In this document: one piece after another, positions 1 to 10,186 of the stretch
How the letters are laid out: each line of letters opens with the position of its first letter
Position numbering within the stretch: the stretch's first letter is position 1
Source of the DNA: Hypsibius dujardini
Taxonomy: Eukaryota; Tardigrada; Eutardigrada; Parachela; Hypsibiidae
Length of the DNA stretch: 30,246 nucleotides
Assembly: GCA_001579985.1 (NCBI GenBank)
Contig: LRSR01014093.1
Coordinates: 1 to 30,246, forward strand
Reading direction: 5' to 3'
Notes under the pieces: model-generated
The model's database searches: none
The model's input: only the letters and a program-made list of their open reading frames with translations
What the model was told of the DNA's origin: nothing
Translations under genes and position numbers: made by a program

Positions 1-2026
1 GCAGCCCAAGCAGAACGCGGTATGTTAAATTTATTTATATGTCCGAGTATTTCACGTTTTGATGCCCCCTTTACAAATGTTTGTTCTAGCTCGATTACGA
101 GACCTCGATTCCGGAGACCGGTCACCGCTTCCAACTCGCTCCCTGTTCAGCGGTCGCAAGCAGGACCAGGCGAAGCAGGACGACACGGATGAGGTGGTCT
201 ACCGACCGAGCAACCAACTGGCGCCACCGTCGCCCGGCGGAATGCCCCGCAAGAAATCAACGTCTAGTGGCCACACCCCCGTCACGGGAGACCTTCTTCT
301 CCGGATGACGTATGAACGCTGCACCCTCACGCTGCAAGTCCTCAAGGCTAGGTCCCTCAAAGCGGCAGACAAATCCGGCTTCTCCGATCCCTACTGCAAG
401 CTCAATCTTGTCCCTGCACGAGCGTAAGCCTTCTTTAACTATACTTATCACGGAATTTACTGTGAAATCGGGCATTTCACGATTTTTTTACAGGAACTTT
501 ATCGAACTTAAACTTAAACTTTTAAGCTTAACTTTTAGACTTTAAACTTTAAACTTTGACTCTAACTTTAACTTTAACTTTTAAACTTAACGTAAACGTT
601 AACTTAACCTAACTTTAAATTAACTTAAACTTAACTTTAACTTTAAATTAAATTAAACTTTAACTTTTAAACTTAACGTAAACGTTAACTTAACCTAACT
701 TTAAATTAACTTAAACTTAACTTTAACTTTAACTTTAACTTAACTTGACTTTTAGTTAATTTTAATTATACTTAACTTTTGCACTTTAACTTTTTGAACT
801 TTACGTATAAACTTTACTGCTAAACTTAAGTAAAACTTTTCAACTTTTAACTTTGGAACTTTAAGTTTAAATTTTTGTCAGTGTTTCTTTCGGACTAGAG
901 ACAAAACTAAAAACTAAATTAAAAATAACAAAAGAAGCAATTGTTTCAGTCAACTTGATTTCAGTTGCCGATTTCAGTCATTTTTATTTTTATTTCTAAG
1001 TAATCAGAATTTTAGGAAAAAGTTGTTAACCATTTTTAGTTTTCACTTTCAAATCTTTAGTGATTATAAATTTTTCTTCTATTTGTTTTTAAAAATCAAG
1101 TAGGCTAAAACAAAAATTTAGTGACTTAAAGTTTCAGTTAAGTTTTTCTCATTTTTTTTATCCCAAGTCTAAATTAGTAAAGCGAAAATTGCTATCGTGG
1201 AATTGTGATGAGAAATTTTTGAATAAAGAGTCGAAGAATTTCAGAACCTATCGTGTGCCTCTTCAGATTGGTTTTTTCACCTTTCGATAAGAAATAGAAA
1301 TGCCTGATTTCAGGAGAAGCCCACAACACGAACGAATTCATGCATTTGAGTTCTAATGTATTTCTCTTTTCTTTGCAGGAATGAGTACAAATTCAGGACC
1401 AAATGTATCACGCAGACGCTCAATCCGGAGTGGAAGGAAACTTTCTCGTTTCAAAGCATCGATCCCAATGAGATCCATCATAAGTCGATCGAGATAACGG
1501 TCTGGGACTGGGATCGCTTGTCGGCGGATGATTTCTTGGGCGAAGTCATTGTCGATTTAACCGGTAAGAAAATATCTAAAATGTACACACGTGGAAAAAC
1601 CTCAGGCCGACCAAATTAAAGCCACATTTTTACCGGCGCTTAGCAAAATGGGGTGGTCGGAGTTTGAGCCACTTTGGCCATGGGGTGGTCGAAGTTCGAG
1701 CCATTTTGGCCATGGGGTGGTCGGATTTCGAGCCATTTTGGCCATGGGGTGGTCGGAGTTCGAGCCATTTTGGCCATGGGGTGGTCGGAGTTTGAGCCTT
1801 TTTTCTCAATGCGGCCAAAATGGCTCGAACTCCGACTACCCCATTTTTGCTGGGCGCCGGTAAAAATTTGGCATTAATTCGGTCGGCTCGAGGTTTTTGC
1901 CACGTGTGTATTACGATAAGAAAAGGTTGAAATTTACAATTTTTGCGTTTAGATCCGATTCATTTGGACGGCACCAAACGGTGGTATCCTCTCGGAGAGC
2001 GACGTCCCGGAGCCGTTGATGAGTGA
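1..2026 (+). CDS. C2-domain protein, 3' part (Piccolo/Fife/RIM-like C2A)
   Basis: The gene enters from the left edge. Exons read as 1-19 (partial), 90-423, 1379-1563 and 1953-2026, with donors gtatgt, gtaagc and gtaaga and matching phases (1, 2, 1). The protein has a basic Ser/Pro linker (MPRKKSTSSG) and then one C2 domain: GDLLLRMTYERCTLTLQVL, the Ca-loop residues in KSGFSDPYCK, a TLNPEWKETF strand, the second Ca-loop VWDWDRLSADDFLGEV, and the closing RWYPL strand. Asp residues at both calcium loops are present, so Ca/phospholipid binding is plausible. The FLGEV...LDGTKRWYPL ending resembles active-zone scaffold C2A domains (Piccolo, Fife, RIM) from family knowledge. The reading ends at TGA 2024-2026 just after the domain. 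A weak donor (ga|gtgatt, exon end 2022) would instead splice onward, in phase with the C2B-like exon at 10187. Synaptotagmin-like family membership is the main alternative. Confidence 0.8.
495..880. repeat. AACTTTA/TTAAACT-type low-complexity array
   Basis: This array lies in the intron between the exons ending at 423 and starting at 1379. It is made of slipped AACTTTA, AACTTAA and TTTAAACT units. A longer unit recurs with an 86-bp offset: the string CTTTTAAACTTAACGTAAAC starts at 578 and again at 664. No coding potential is seen. The rest of the intron to 1378 is AT-rich and featureless. Confidence 0.85.
1586..1908. mobile_element. 323-bp MITE with ~80-bp TIRs and internal minisatellite
   Basis: The left end CACACGTGGAAAAACCTC and the right end reverse-complemented (CACACGTGGCAAAAACCTC) begin inverted arms that stay alignable for about 80 bp, through the TTTTTACCGGCGC motif to GGGGTGGTCGGAGTT. 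The element is bounded by TA on both sides (1584-1585 and 1909-1910), the target-site duplication of Tc1/mariner-type elements. It sits inside the last intron of the C2 gene and carries a 32-bp tandem array. It has no transposase, so it is non-autonomous. Confidence 0.85.
1648..1801. repeat. 32-bp tandem repeat, ~4.8 copies
   Basis: Units start at 1648, 1680, 1712, 1744 and 1776, each opening ATGGGGTGGTCG and closing ATTTTGGCC or similar, with one to three differences between copies. The array forms the core of the surrounding MITE. Open frames across it (GVVGFRAILAMGWSEFEPF-like) are artefacts of the repeat. Confidence 0.9.
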
Positions 2027-2198
2027 TTGGGAATCCATTTTATGGAAAACTAAACTCGAAAATCCCCGAATGAATTTGTGCGAATTCAGTTCCCTTTTTT
2101 AATGTTCTTGTCACTTTTGTATACGTGGCATCTGACTGCCCCAACACTGCCAGAATTTAGAAGTCTTCATGTCAAGCTGAATCCCCCCAATAATGCTC

Positions 2199-2523
2199 AT
2201 GTGGTTTTCGACTTTTCATGTTCTGTAAATTGATTGTTTCTGGATATCCTTTATGCATGTAAATACAGAGGCTTACGCTAGCCAAACTGGAACAGTTCGG
2301 TAAAACCAATTTACTGAGCACTTGCACCATTTGGAAATCCATAAAAAATGTTCTATCTGTAAGCCGTGGTTTTCGCCCACCATACGAGTTTGAACACACA
2401 AATCGACACTAATCTTTGACCACTCCCGTCTCATTGCCCGCATTAAACCAGCAAGATGTGGTTTTCGACTTTTCATGTTCTGCAAATTATCTGTTTCTAG
2501 ATATCCGCTATGCATGTAAATAT
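2199..2523. repeat. Pair of ~67-bp direct repeats flanking a mariner fragment
   Basis: 2199-2265 and 2456-2523 both read ATGTGGTTTTCGACTTTTCA at the left and ATGCATGTAAATA at the right, with about six differences. They bracket the mariner fragment 2266-2456 exactly. This is much longer than a mariner TA target duplication, so a local duplication event is more likely than simple insertion. The surrounding non-coding stretch 2027-2789 holds nothing else recognisable. Confidence 0.75.
2266..2456 (-). mobile_element. Mariner-family transposase 3' fragment (copy A)
   Basis: Read on the minus strand it encodes LAGLMRAMRREWSKISVDLC and then GENHGLQIEHFL, closely matching the carboxyl end of the mariner relic at 14662-15095. 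A short internal deletion removes the segment around TLKTWEKR. The outer end (rc TACAGAGGCTTACGC) corresponds to the family TIR ACAGAAGCTTGAGC. It is a fragment without catalytic residues. Confidence 0.8.
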
Positions 2524-2789
2524 ATCCCGTTTTTTTGCCTGCCTTTAAAGTACATTGTAACACATTGTATGCGCGATTTGATGCTCTAAATATATAAATA
2601 AAAAATATTTAACTTAATTTAGACTTGCTCTTCATATTCGTTTTGTTTTCAACTTTAATTAAGTTTTGTCATTCTTTCATTTTTCCCGCCAGGTATAAAA
2701 AAAATCACAAAATCCTTGCCAGACTTATTGAGAAACAACTGCGATACGACGGATATTATTAAAAAATTGTTAATACAAAATTGGACTGT

Positions 2790-4542
2790 CTATACGAAGT
2801 CCTTCTTCACGTCGTCTATGGTGCTGTACGGATTGAGCGGATCCGGGGCGCGGTCGTCGCGGAGGCGATACGGCAAGCCGTGCGCGCCGGCGGATGAGTA
2901 GTTGTCGTACCGCGGAAGCGTCAGCAGTTTCTCGTGAAAACCGTGAAGAAAATACATTCCGCATTCCAAGACAGTTGCGGATGGGTTGAAGAGTTCAATT
3001 CGTGTCTGGCGACGTTCGTAATATTCCGGGTGCTCCTCCAGTTCGTCCAGATTGGCCAGGGTGTTGTCGTCGACTTCGTAGACTTCTCCTTGAACTCTCT
3101 GAGGAGAAGAAATTGGAATTGTAAAAGAGCGTACTCGTATTGTTCAGCTGATGGTCCGGACGCTCGAACACTTCTATTTTACTGCGCTATAATTCTACAG
3201 CTACTGTTCCAAGTACAGCAGTAAAGAGATTTCGCCCGCCAACATAAAGTCTCGAATAGACATAAACAGAATGTTTTGGCTACGCGCCCTACCGTTTTCC
3301 GTTGCTCTCTTGGTTTCCCGAATACAACTTGCATAGATTTCCCATTTCTACACAAGTTCTATACGAGTTCGACATTGTGGGATCTTTTGAGCCGTTTTTG
3401 AGTTGTTTTAATTCCAGCAAGTTGCCAATTTTAATTTTAAAATATTTTGAACTCGGACGAATCTTTCCAATTAATCGAAAGGTGTTTTGGTAATCTGAAA
3501 ATGAACGAATCTGTCGTAGAAAAATTAAGACCCATTTCCTTTATCCCTCACTGTGCTCCCCAGGCTTTTTTCGTCTAAATTAGAGCTATTTTTCTGAAGT
3601 CACTTTTCGAAAACAGATATTCCTTTTGCATAGGAGGCATAGGGAGAAAACTAATTTAAATTCCATTTAAAATAGGTTTGAATTCCATTTAAAATAGATT
3701 TGAATTAAATTAAATTTTAATTTTAATTAATTTTTAAATAATTTTAATTTGGCAGAAGCTGAGTATAAATCATAATTAAAATCTTTGTCACAAACAATTT
3801 AGTAAATGTAAACCTTAACATTAATTTTAATTTCTTTCTGGTGAAAGTTTTAAATCAAATTTAATATTAATATTAACCACCTGCTTGAATTTAAACAAAA
3901 AAATCACTATCCAAAATTAGATTTAAATTAAACTTAAATTAAAATAATTTGGTTTAAAATAAAAAGCCTATTTTTGTTTTTGGGCATTTAAAATCATACT
4001 GTAAATTAATCTCAACAAAATTAGTTCACATTGATTTATATTTGAATCAATTATTTTTGGTTTCAAATTAAGTCATTCAAGTTGTTCGTAATTTAATTTC
4101 TAATATAATTTGTAATTCATGTGGTAAACAAAAAAGCCACGTGCCTCGTCTAGTCACGTGTCCATTTCAATAAAGCCAGGAATGAAGGATAAAACGACGT
4201 TTTAATCAACGGATGAATATAATTTAAATTCGATTCAAACCTGAAAAATGCATTGTAGAAGAATTGTTTACATTTGTAATTTAAATCATGTTACGTTAAT
4301 TCAAAATTAGTTTTGAATTCGAACAAATCTAGTTTATTGCAATTTTTTTGTCTTACATTTCCCTGTCCGACAGCGTCCAGCACAAAGGGAATGTTGTAGC
4401 GGGACGCGATGACGAGCGGGAACCGTTCCACCGTCGCACCTTTCCCAATGAAGACCGCATCGTGTGGCGGCTGAAGGAATTCCTCGTGATTCGGCTCGCC
4501 GGCTTTCAACGTTCCGTATACAAACACCAGATGACGGCCCAT
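2790..4542 (-). CDS. Gamma-glutamylaminecyclotransferase-like protein, copy A
   Basis: Two exons: 4542-4357 (62 codons) and 3098-2790 (102 aa plus stop), joined across a 1258-bp AT-rich intron with donor gtaaga and acceptor ctcctcag; 164 aa in total. Family: AIG2/GGACT-like cyclotransferases, which release free amino acid and 5-oxoproline from gamma-glutamyl amines such as the epsilon-lysine isopeptide left by transglutaminase crosslinks; cytosolic. Visible motifs are the N-terminal VFVYGTLK substrate-binding loop (residues 6-13), GEPNHEEFL, the GQGN-RVQGEVYEVDD segment carrying the expected catalytic Glu of GEVY, and LDELEEHPEYYERR. The length is close to the vertebrate enzyme (about 150 aa). 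The C-terminal tail (DPLNPYSTIDDVKKDFV) is longer. The start ATG at 4542 begins MGRHLVFVYG, as in the family. No damage is seen. A close tandem duplicate lies at 7115-9388. Confidence 0.92.
3640..4290. repeat. AT-rich low-complexity intron DNA
   Basis: The GGACT copy A intron is dominated by TTTAAATT/AATTTAAA runs with no TIRs or coding signal. It is alignable in patches with the intron of copy B (for example around CCACGTG...TTCAATAAAGCCAG at 4137-4180 and CTAGCCACGTC...CAATAAAGCCAG near 8475-8505). Confidence 0.6.
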
Positions 4543-4885
4543 TATTAATGGATTAATCAGTCGGCCCTCTTTAGAAAGGAAGGACGATTTGTATTCTTAC
4601 AATAAACGGATGCTGAAAATTCGACCCTAAACTAAATAGAGTGAAGTCGAAAATTTGAACATTCAGGAAAGTGTTTCTTGTTTCACTCGTCGTGCGACGT
4701 CTCGCTTGCGATAGTAAAAGAGTTTGGTCTCGACACAAGCGCGATTCCGCGTGGTTGTTGGGTCCAAAAGTCAAGGAAACTGCCGCTGATGATTGTGCAC
4801 TTTTCTAGACTTATTATCTATCATGACGTGGATTTCTTGTTTAGCTGTCTGTATGCTTGGGCAGCACGACCGCACTTTTATTATA

Positions 4886-5270
4886 CTGTAGAATTCCGAT
4901 TAACTGGCGCTATTGCGCAATCAGCTCAGTCGAAAGAAACCGGAACTGATTGATTGAAAAATAGCAGACCACAAGACTACACGCTGTTGATTGCTTGACT
5001 TTCAATGGTGTTTTTTCACTTTCGTTTTCTCTCTCTTCTCTTTGGCCGATTCATTGATTATTGCCAGTTTTTCTGCAAATTAAAAAACTTTTCTTGTCGC
5101 GAGAGTGAGGAAAAAAATCACCACGGCCACGAGGAGAAAAAGTCATTCTCGCTAAAAATTGTGTGAGAATCGGTCGATTGATTAAAGCATTTCAGGTTTT
5201 TGACCCGTCGGAACTAAATTACTGGGGGGGGGGGTTCAAGAATCAGCACCAGTTGATCGGAATTCTACAG
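4886..5270. mobile_element. 385-bp TIR element (MITE) with TA target duplication
   Basis: The left end CTGTAGAATTCCGATTAACT is matched by the reverse complement of the right end (CTGTAGAATTCCGATCAACT), flanked by TA at 4884-4885 and 5271-5272. The duplicated locus near 9670-9690 lacks it and goes directly from the ...TTTTTATTA side to the pyrimidine-rich ...TCTGCC side, which acts as an empty site. No transposase is present. A run of 11 G lies inside it at 5224-5234. Confidence 0.85.
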
Positions 5271-5929
5271 TACAAATTTTAGTTCCCCAACTTGCCCAAC
5301 CCTCTGCCTTTCCGTTCGTCGCCCATCTTCGTCTGTTCCTCAGTCGGTGCACCTATTTTCTTTTCTCTTTCTCACTGATCCATCAGGCTCTCCGTGGTCT
5401 GCTCTGCCGCCCACCCTTCGGTCGGTATGTCTGTCTATCCGTCAGCGCGTTTGCTCCTTAAGCACAAATTCCTTAAACTTCTTAAGAAAGAGGGTTTTTT
5501 TATTTACCGTAATGGCTGAACCTCCCGCATTGTTTTCAAGGCCGATTTTCCACAAAACACCAAATACAGCGCTTAAAATGCATTTTTTTAGATCAGAATA
5601 AGTCTAGTGTTCACTATGTTTTATTTGAAGGCCCTCGCGAATCACAGAGAAGAATAGGATCACGCGGCAGACGCGCTGAGGAATTTTCAGGGAGAACTTC
5701 CCCTTACGCTATCTTCAACTTTTCTCTGATTCTCAATTGCTGAAATTAACAACTTCTACCAGTCTGGTTCGGCTATTTGATGGGGCTAATTAACATACTT
5801 TATCAAATAGCAAAATAACAAAACTAAGAAAGTTATGACAAAAATAGCGCGTCTCATTTTGGCAGAAAAGGCATCGGGAATATCGCTGTTTTCTGGTCAT
5901 CGGCGAGTTTGGCGTGTGTACAAGCGATT

Positions 5930-6832
5930 GATTGTTAAATGGAAGAATTTAATTTATTCCCGGAGAGTTCGGGAATGTTTTTTTTGGAGAGCAGCACGAG
6001 GATATTCTTCACGAAGAAGTCAGAATTCACTTTGGTGCGAGGAGGAACAAATCGGATGGTTGCAGGGTCTTTGGCGGAAATCCCAACGACAATATGACCC
6101 CTTTAGGTTAGTTTTGTCGGCATTATTTCAGCCAACTTTGGGGACTCTCCTTCCCTCAAAATGTATGGTAAATTCTCTTGTCACCGTTTACATGGGACAT
6201 GTAACACCATACCTCATCAACTGACACAATTTAATTCCACTTGCCACGTTTAATGTGCTCCAAAAGGCGTGGAATCTTCAGCACCCGCTGCGCAACTTGC
6301 TTGTCGGACAGGTGGTGGGTCTTCGTCTTGCAGCGCTTCTTCCCAGCCAAACTCCTGGCAATAATCCACTGCAATGTGCCGTAAGAAAGTCCCAACTGTT
6401 GCATATTTGTCGGATAATAAAAGGATTGGGTCAAATGACGAGTTTTCCTACTTTCTTGATCGTTTCCGTCATGCGCACAGATGGCAGCATCTGGATCGTC
6501 AATTTTTTTGAAAGCTTCGCTGCTCCTTGCTGCTCCCTTTAAACCCCCTGATAACCTAGCTCACAGCAGATTTCCCCGCAGTTATGCCAACTCAAGAAGC
6601 CTCCCGCATTTTTACGGCACGAGTCGCCGTTTTGATATCTCATTAAAATGGCCCCTTTACTTCAGAATTAATTTGAGCAGCCATTTTGTAAATGAATAAA
6701 TATCAGCTGATCGATTACTGTGTGTCTCTTTTACACCTGCACGCTGCATTGGTGAGATGGGTGTCGCAACGCCTCGTGTTTACGCAAAGTGGTGAAAACC
6801 GATCTGTCCAATTTGACTGGCTCAAGCTTCTG
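5930..6832 (-). mobile_element. Degenerate mariner-family element, N-terminal part (copy B)
   Basis: On the minus strand the right edge carries a TIR (rc ACAGAAGCTTGAGCCAGTCA at about 6813-6832). Broken transposase follows: helix-turn-helix-like fragments around 6500-6690, LGLSYGTLQWIIARSLAG and KQVAQRVLKIPRLLEHIKRG (6231-6400), then VSVDEVWCYMSHVNGDKR with the first catalytic Asp, and HIVVGISAKDPATIRFVPPR down to about 6030. Several in-frame stops and frame shifts make it a dead copy. It stops before the second catalytic HHD motif, so the left end is truncated. It lies just outside the left edge of the second GGACT duplication unit. The rest of 4543-7114 shows no gene. Confidence 0.8.
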
Positions 6833-7114
6833 TATATATCCTGTTTTTTTGCCCCATTAAAATGTTAGTTTGGACTCACTCTTCATATTCTTTTTGTTTG
6901 AAATTTAGTTTATTTTTTGTCCTAGCCGAATGATTCTTTCGTTTTTCTCGCCGATCACGCTTTTAATGCATCGATGCGGAAAAAATTGCATTCTTCACTT
7001 TATTATCTCTCTAAAAATTGTGAAAAAAAATCAAATATGCTTGCCAGAATTATTAAAAAACAATTGTGATATAAAGAATATAATTGAAAAATTGTAAATG
7101 AAAAATTGAACTTT

Positions 7115-9388
7115 CTATTCGATGTCTTTCTTCACGTCGTCTATGGTGCTGTACGGATTGAGCGGATCCGAGACATGATCGTTGCGGAATTGAAACGGCA
7201 AGCCGTGCGCGCCGGCGGATGAGTAATTGTCGTACCGCGGAAGCGTCAGTAGTCTCTCGTGAAAACCGTGAAGAAAATACATTCCGCATTCCAAGACAGT
7301 TGCGGATGGGTTGAAGAGTTCAATTCGTGTCGGACGGCGTTTGTAATAATCCGGGTGCTTCTCCAGTTCGTCCAGATCGGCCAGGGTGTTGTCGTCGACT
7401 TCGTAAACTTCTCCTTGAATTCTCTGAGGAGAAGAAATTGGAATTGTAAAAGAACGTACTCGTATTGTTCTGCTGATGGTCCGGACGCTCGAACACTTCT
7501 ATTTTACTGCGCTATAATTCTACAGCTACTGTTCCAAGTACAGCAATAGAGAGATTTCCCCACCAACATAAAGTCTCGAATAGACATAAACAGAATGTTT
7601 TGGCTCGCGCCCTACCGTTTTCCGTATGCTCTCTTGGTTTCCCGTATACAACTTTCAAAGATTTCTAATTTCTATGCAAGTTCTATACGAACTCGACTTT
7701 TTGGAATCTTTTGAGCTGTTTTCAAGTTGTTTTTGATTCCCACAAATTGCCAGTTTTAATTTTAAAATCTTTCGAGCGAATCTTTCCAATTAATCGGAAG
7801 GTGTTTTTGTAACCTGAAAATGAACTTTTTTGTCGTGGAAAGATCAGTATCCAGTTCCTTTATCCCTCACTGTATTCCTCTGCTTTTTTTGGGCTAAATA
7901 AAAACTATTTTGCTGTTTTCAACGCACTGAAAATTTTAGGTCTATGAAGGATATTTTATATTTTGGTTGTGGGGAATCAAATAAAATGGAAAACATCATG
8001 AAATTTTCAAAGTTGTCAAACATTCTTTTGGTTCTAAAAAATCAATCAATCAACGCTGAACCCAATGCGTTATCGTTATTCGGCGTTTTAGTGTCTTCAC
8101 TGTACACATTGCACTTAACCGTCATCGGGAATGTTGTCCGAAGTAACAAAATTGTCAGAATACACTAAAAAGACTAAGAAGAAGATGAATAAAATAATTT
8201 CAGTTGGTGTGGGAGATGTATGTTATGTTATTTGGTATAATCAGTTTGAGAAAAGAGAAATTTCTTATGGATAAGGAACATACATAACGTTTGTCTTATG
8301 TTATATTCGACTGAGACATGTCGGTTTGCAAAATCTCTCTGATATCAGAAACATTTAAAACTTTTATTTATATTTCACTAGATAAATAAAAAATGTGTAA
8401 TTTAAGTACCGACTTCATTTGGAAGAGTTCCCTTCACTGTAAATTAAAATCACTTGCCTAGCTTTGTGCTTCTTCTAGCCACGTCTTCATTTCAATAAAG
8501 CCAGTCATAAACGATAAACGACGTGTTAATTTAATTAATGGATGAAAATAATTTAAATTCAATACAGACCTGAAATATAAAAGATTGGTTGACATTTTTA
8601 ATTCAGACTATGTTACGTTAGCTTTAAATTAGCTCATGCTCACGGCTTGATTTTTATACTAGTATGATCCCATTGAATTGAACTTTATTCGCAATATTAA
8701 ACGCAATCACAAAATTATTTACTTTACAGCTACTTGCAGGTTACCTGCAAACTTTTGATTTGACGTATCGTGAGCCGCAAGACTACACATGTTACAAAGT
8801 TTTAATTTCTCTAAGCATAAACCGGCCAAAATCTGGTCGTAAATGCAAAGAAATAGACTGTACTCATTTGAAAAGTATATTTGAAAATTAAGTCTGCAAT
8901 TCGGCACAGTGGAAACTGAAAACGGGTGAAAGACTGAATCAATCGAAGAAAACGACAACAAATCAAATTTCTGGGCAACGAATTTCGTAATGCGTATATT
9001 GCGTTGATTGATCGATAAGCCGCTTTGAAATTTCCACCAGTCAAACAACGTGTAGTCTTGTTCGTCAAATCACACCAAATCAAAATTTTGCAAGTAACTC
9101 ACAAGTAGCTGTATGTTTTTTATGTATTCTAAGTAAATAAGGAATTGGCTGTGAAAATTCAGACAAATTTGAGCATACGTATTTTATTGCAGTTTTGTTT
9201 CTTACATTTCCCTGTCCGACAGCGTCCAGCACGAAGGGAATATTATAGCGGGACGCGATGACGAGCGGGAACCGTTCCACCGTCGCACCTTTCCCAATGA
9301 AGACCGCATCGTGTGGCGGCTGGAGGAAGTCGTGATTCGGCTCGCCGGCTTTCAACGTTCCGTATACAAACACCAGATGACGGCCCAT
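7115..9388 (-). CDS. Gamma-glutamylaminecyclotransferase-like protein, copy B
   Basis: Two exons: 9388-9206 (61 codons) and 7423-7115 (102 aa plus stop), joined by a 1782-bp intron with donor gtaaga and acceptor ctcctcag; 163 aa. It is a close paralogue of the 2790-4542 gene with the same YGTLK loop, GQGN-RIQGEVYEVDD (catalytic Glu of GEVY), LDELEKHPDYYKRR and the CGMYFLHGFHE core. One Glu is lost after GEPNH. The C-terminal third has drifted most (GLPFQFRNDHVSDPL in place of GLPYRLRDDRAPDPL) and the last residues are DIE rather than DFV. Intact frame and conserved splice sites argue that it is functional. The extra intron length is largely a 385-bp MITE at 8727-9111. Same strand as copy A, so a head-to-tail pair that probably shares the duplicated promoter region upstream of 9388. 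Confidence 0.92.
8727..9111. mobile_element. 385-bp TIR element (MITE) in GGACT copy B intron, TA-flanked
   Basis: The left end CAGCTACTTGCAGGTTACCT pairs with the reverse-complemented right end CAGCTACTTGTGAGTTACTT. Alignable arms continue through TTTTGATTT and CAAGACTACAC for about 70 bp. TA flanks both ends (8725-8726, 9112-9113). It has no counterpart in the copy A intron. The internal CAAGACTACAC motif recurs inside the 4886-5270 element at about 4971, so the two may be distantly related. The minus-strand open frames over it are not genes. Confidence 0.85.
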
Positions 9389-10186
9389 TATTTATGGACT
9401 AATCAGTTAGCTCTCTTTAAAATGGAAGGACGATTTGTATTTTTACAATAAACGGATGCTGAAAATTCGACCCTGAACTAAATAGATTGAAATAAAAAAT
9501 TTGAACAGTCAGAAAAGTGTTTCTTGCTTCACTCCTTGTGTGGTCTGCCTTGCGATAATAAAAGAGTTTGGCCTCGACACAAGCGCAATTCCGCGTGATT
9601 GTTGGGTCCAAAGTCGAGAAATTTGCCACCGATAACTTAAGCTGTCTGTGCTTGGCCAGCACGACCGCGTTTTTATTAGATCCATTTCAGTTTCTTCCCT
9701 CGCCCATCTCTCTGCCCTTCCATTCGTCGCTCATTTGTGTCTGTTCCTTGTCCGGCTGCTCCGTCTGCTACAGCAGGGGGAAAGTGAGCCACCACTCATT
9801 CTACAACGAATTTTCTTCTCTTTCGTTCTGAAAGAATCATAAAGGATCTGCATTGATTTAGCTTTTTTTACGTTTTTTTCCATCTTCTCCGGGAAGCACC
9901 AAATTGACTTTTTCTCCCTTTGAATTCGTATCAGTTATCGAAAATCGAACAGATCAGAACTTCTCATCGTTTCTCAAAGGTGCTCAAGTGTAGGGGGGAG
10001 GGTAGGGCAAAGGGACGAAGACGGGTAAAGACATTTGACACCCCATTTTTCTTATTATTTTCTCGACTTTTGGAGAGTAATGAGCTGTTTTATTACTTTG
10101 GCGTCGTCATTGTGTCTTCATCATAAGCTTTATAAGAAACCGCTGAATTCTTAGCAATTAATGTTTTTCAATTTTCGATCTATAAG
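9389..10186. other. Intergenic/intronic stretch without a recognised gene
   Basis: The first ~380 bp is the duplicated GGACT upstream region. The remainder is pyrimidine-rich, then purine-rich (GGGGGGAGGGTAGGGC at about 9993). No domain or splice-consistent exon was recognised here. Confidence 0.5.

Larger units (their letters stand above)
6870..9770. other. Segmental tandem duplication, copy 2 (copy 1 ~2640-5345)
   Basis: Both units begin with similar ACT[CT]TTCATATTC / GTTTG sequence (about 2620 and 6871). They continue through the GGACT 3' exon, intron and 5' exon. Both end in a shared upstream region containing TAAAAGAGTTTGG[TC]CTCGAC (about 4715 and 9560) and the CCNTTCCNTTCGTCGC stretch (about 5310 and 9717). 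Exons are nearly identical while introns and spacers have drifted. The units differ by a TA-flanked MITE in copy 1 and another in copy 2. Confidence 0.85.

Noticed and set aside
1591-1877. Overlapping open frames with repeated GVVGFRAILAMGWSEF-type peptides
   Set aside because: Products of the 32-bp tandem array in a MITE (32 is not a multiple of 3, so the frames rotate); not a repeat protein.
2770-3224. Open frames on both strands in the GGACT 3' exon (also 7053-7549)
   Set aside because: Alternative-frame shadows of the GGACT exon; the true frame (VQGEVYEVDD) is identified by domain match and splice phase.
5835-6224. 129-codon plus-strand open frame
   Set aside because: Antisense shadow of the degenerate mariner transposase, which reads on the minus strand.
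8719-9083. Two minus-strand frames of 90-109 codons
   Set aside because: They lie within the TA-flanked MITE in the GGACT copy B intron and resemble no protein.
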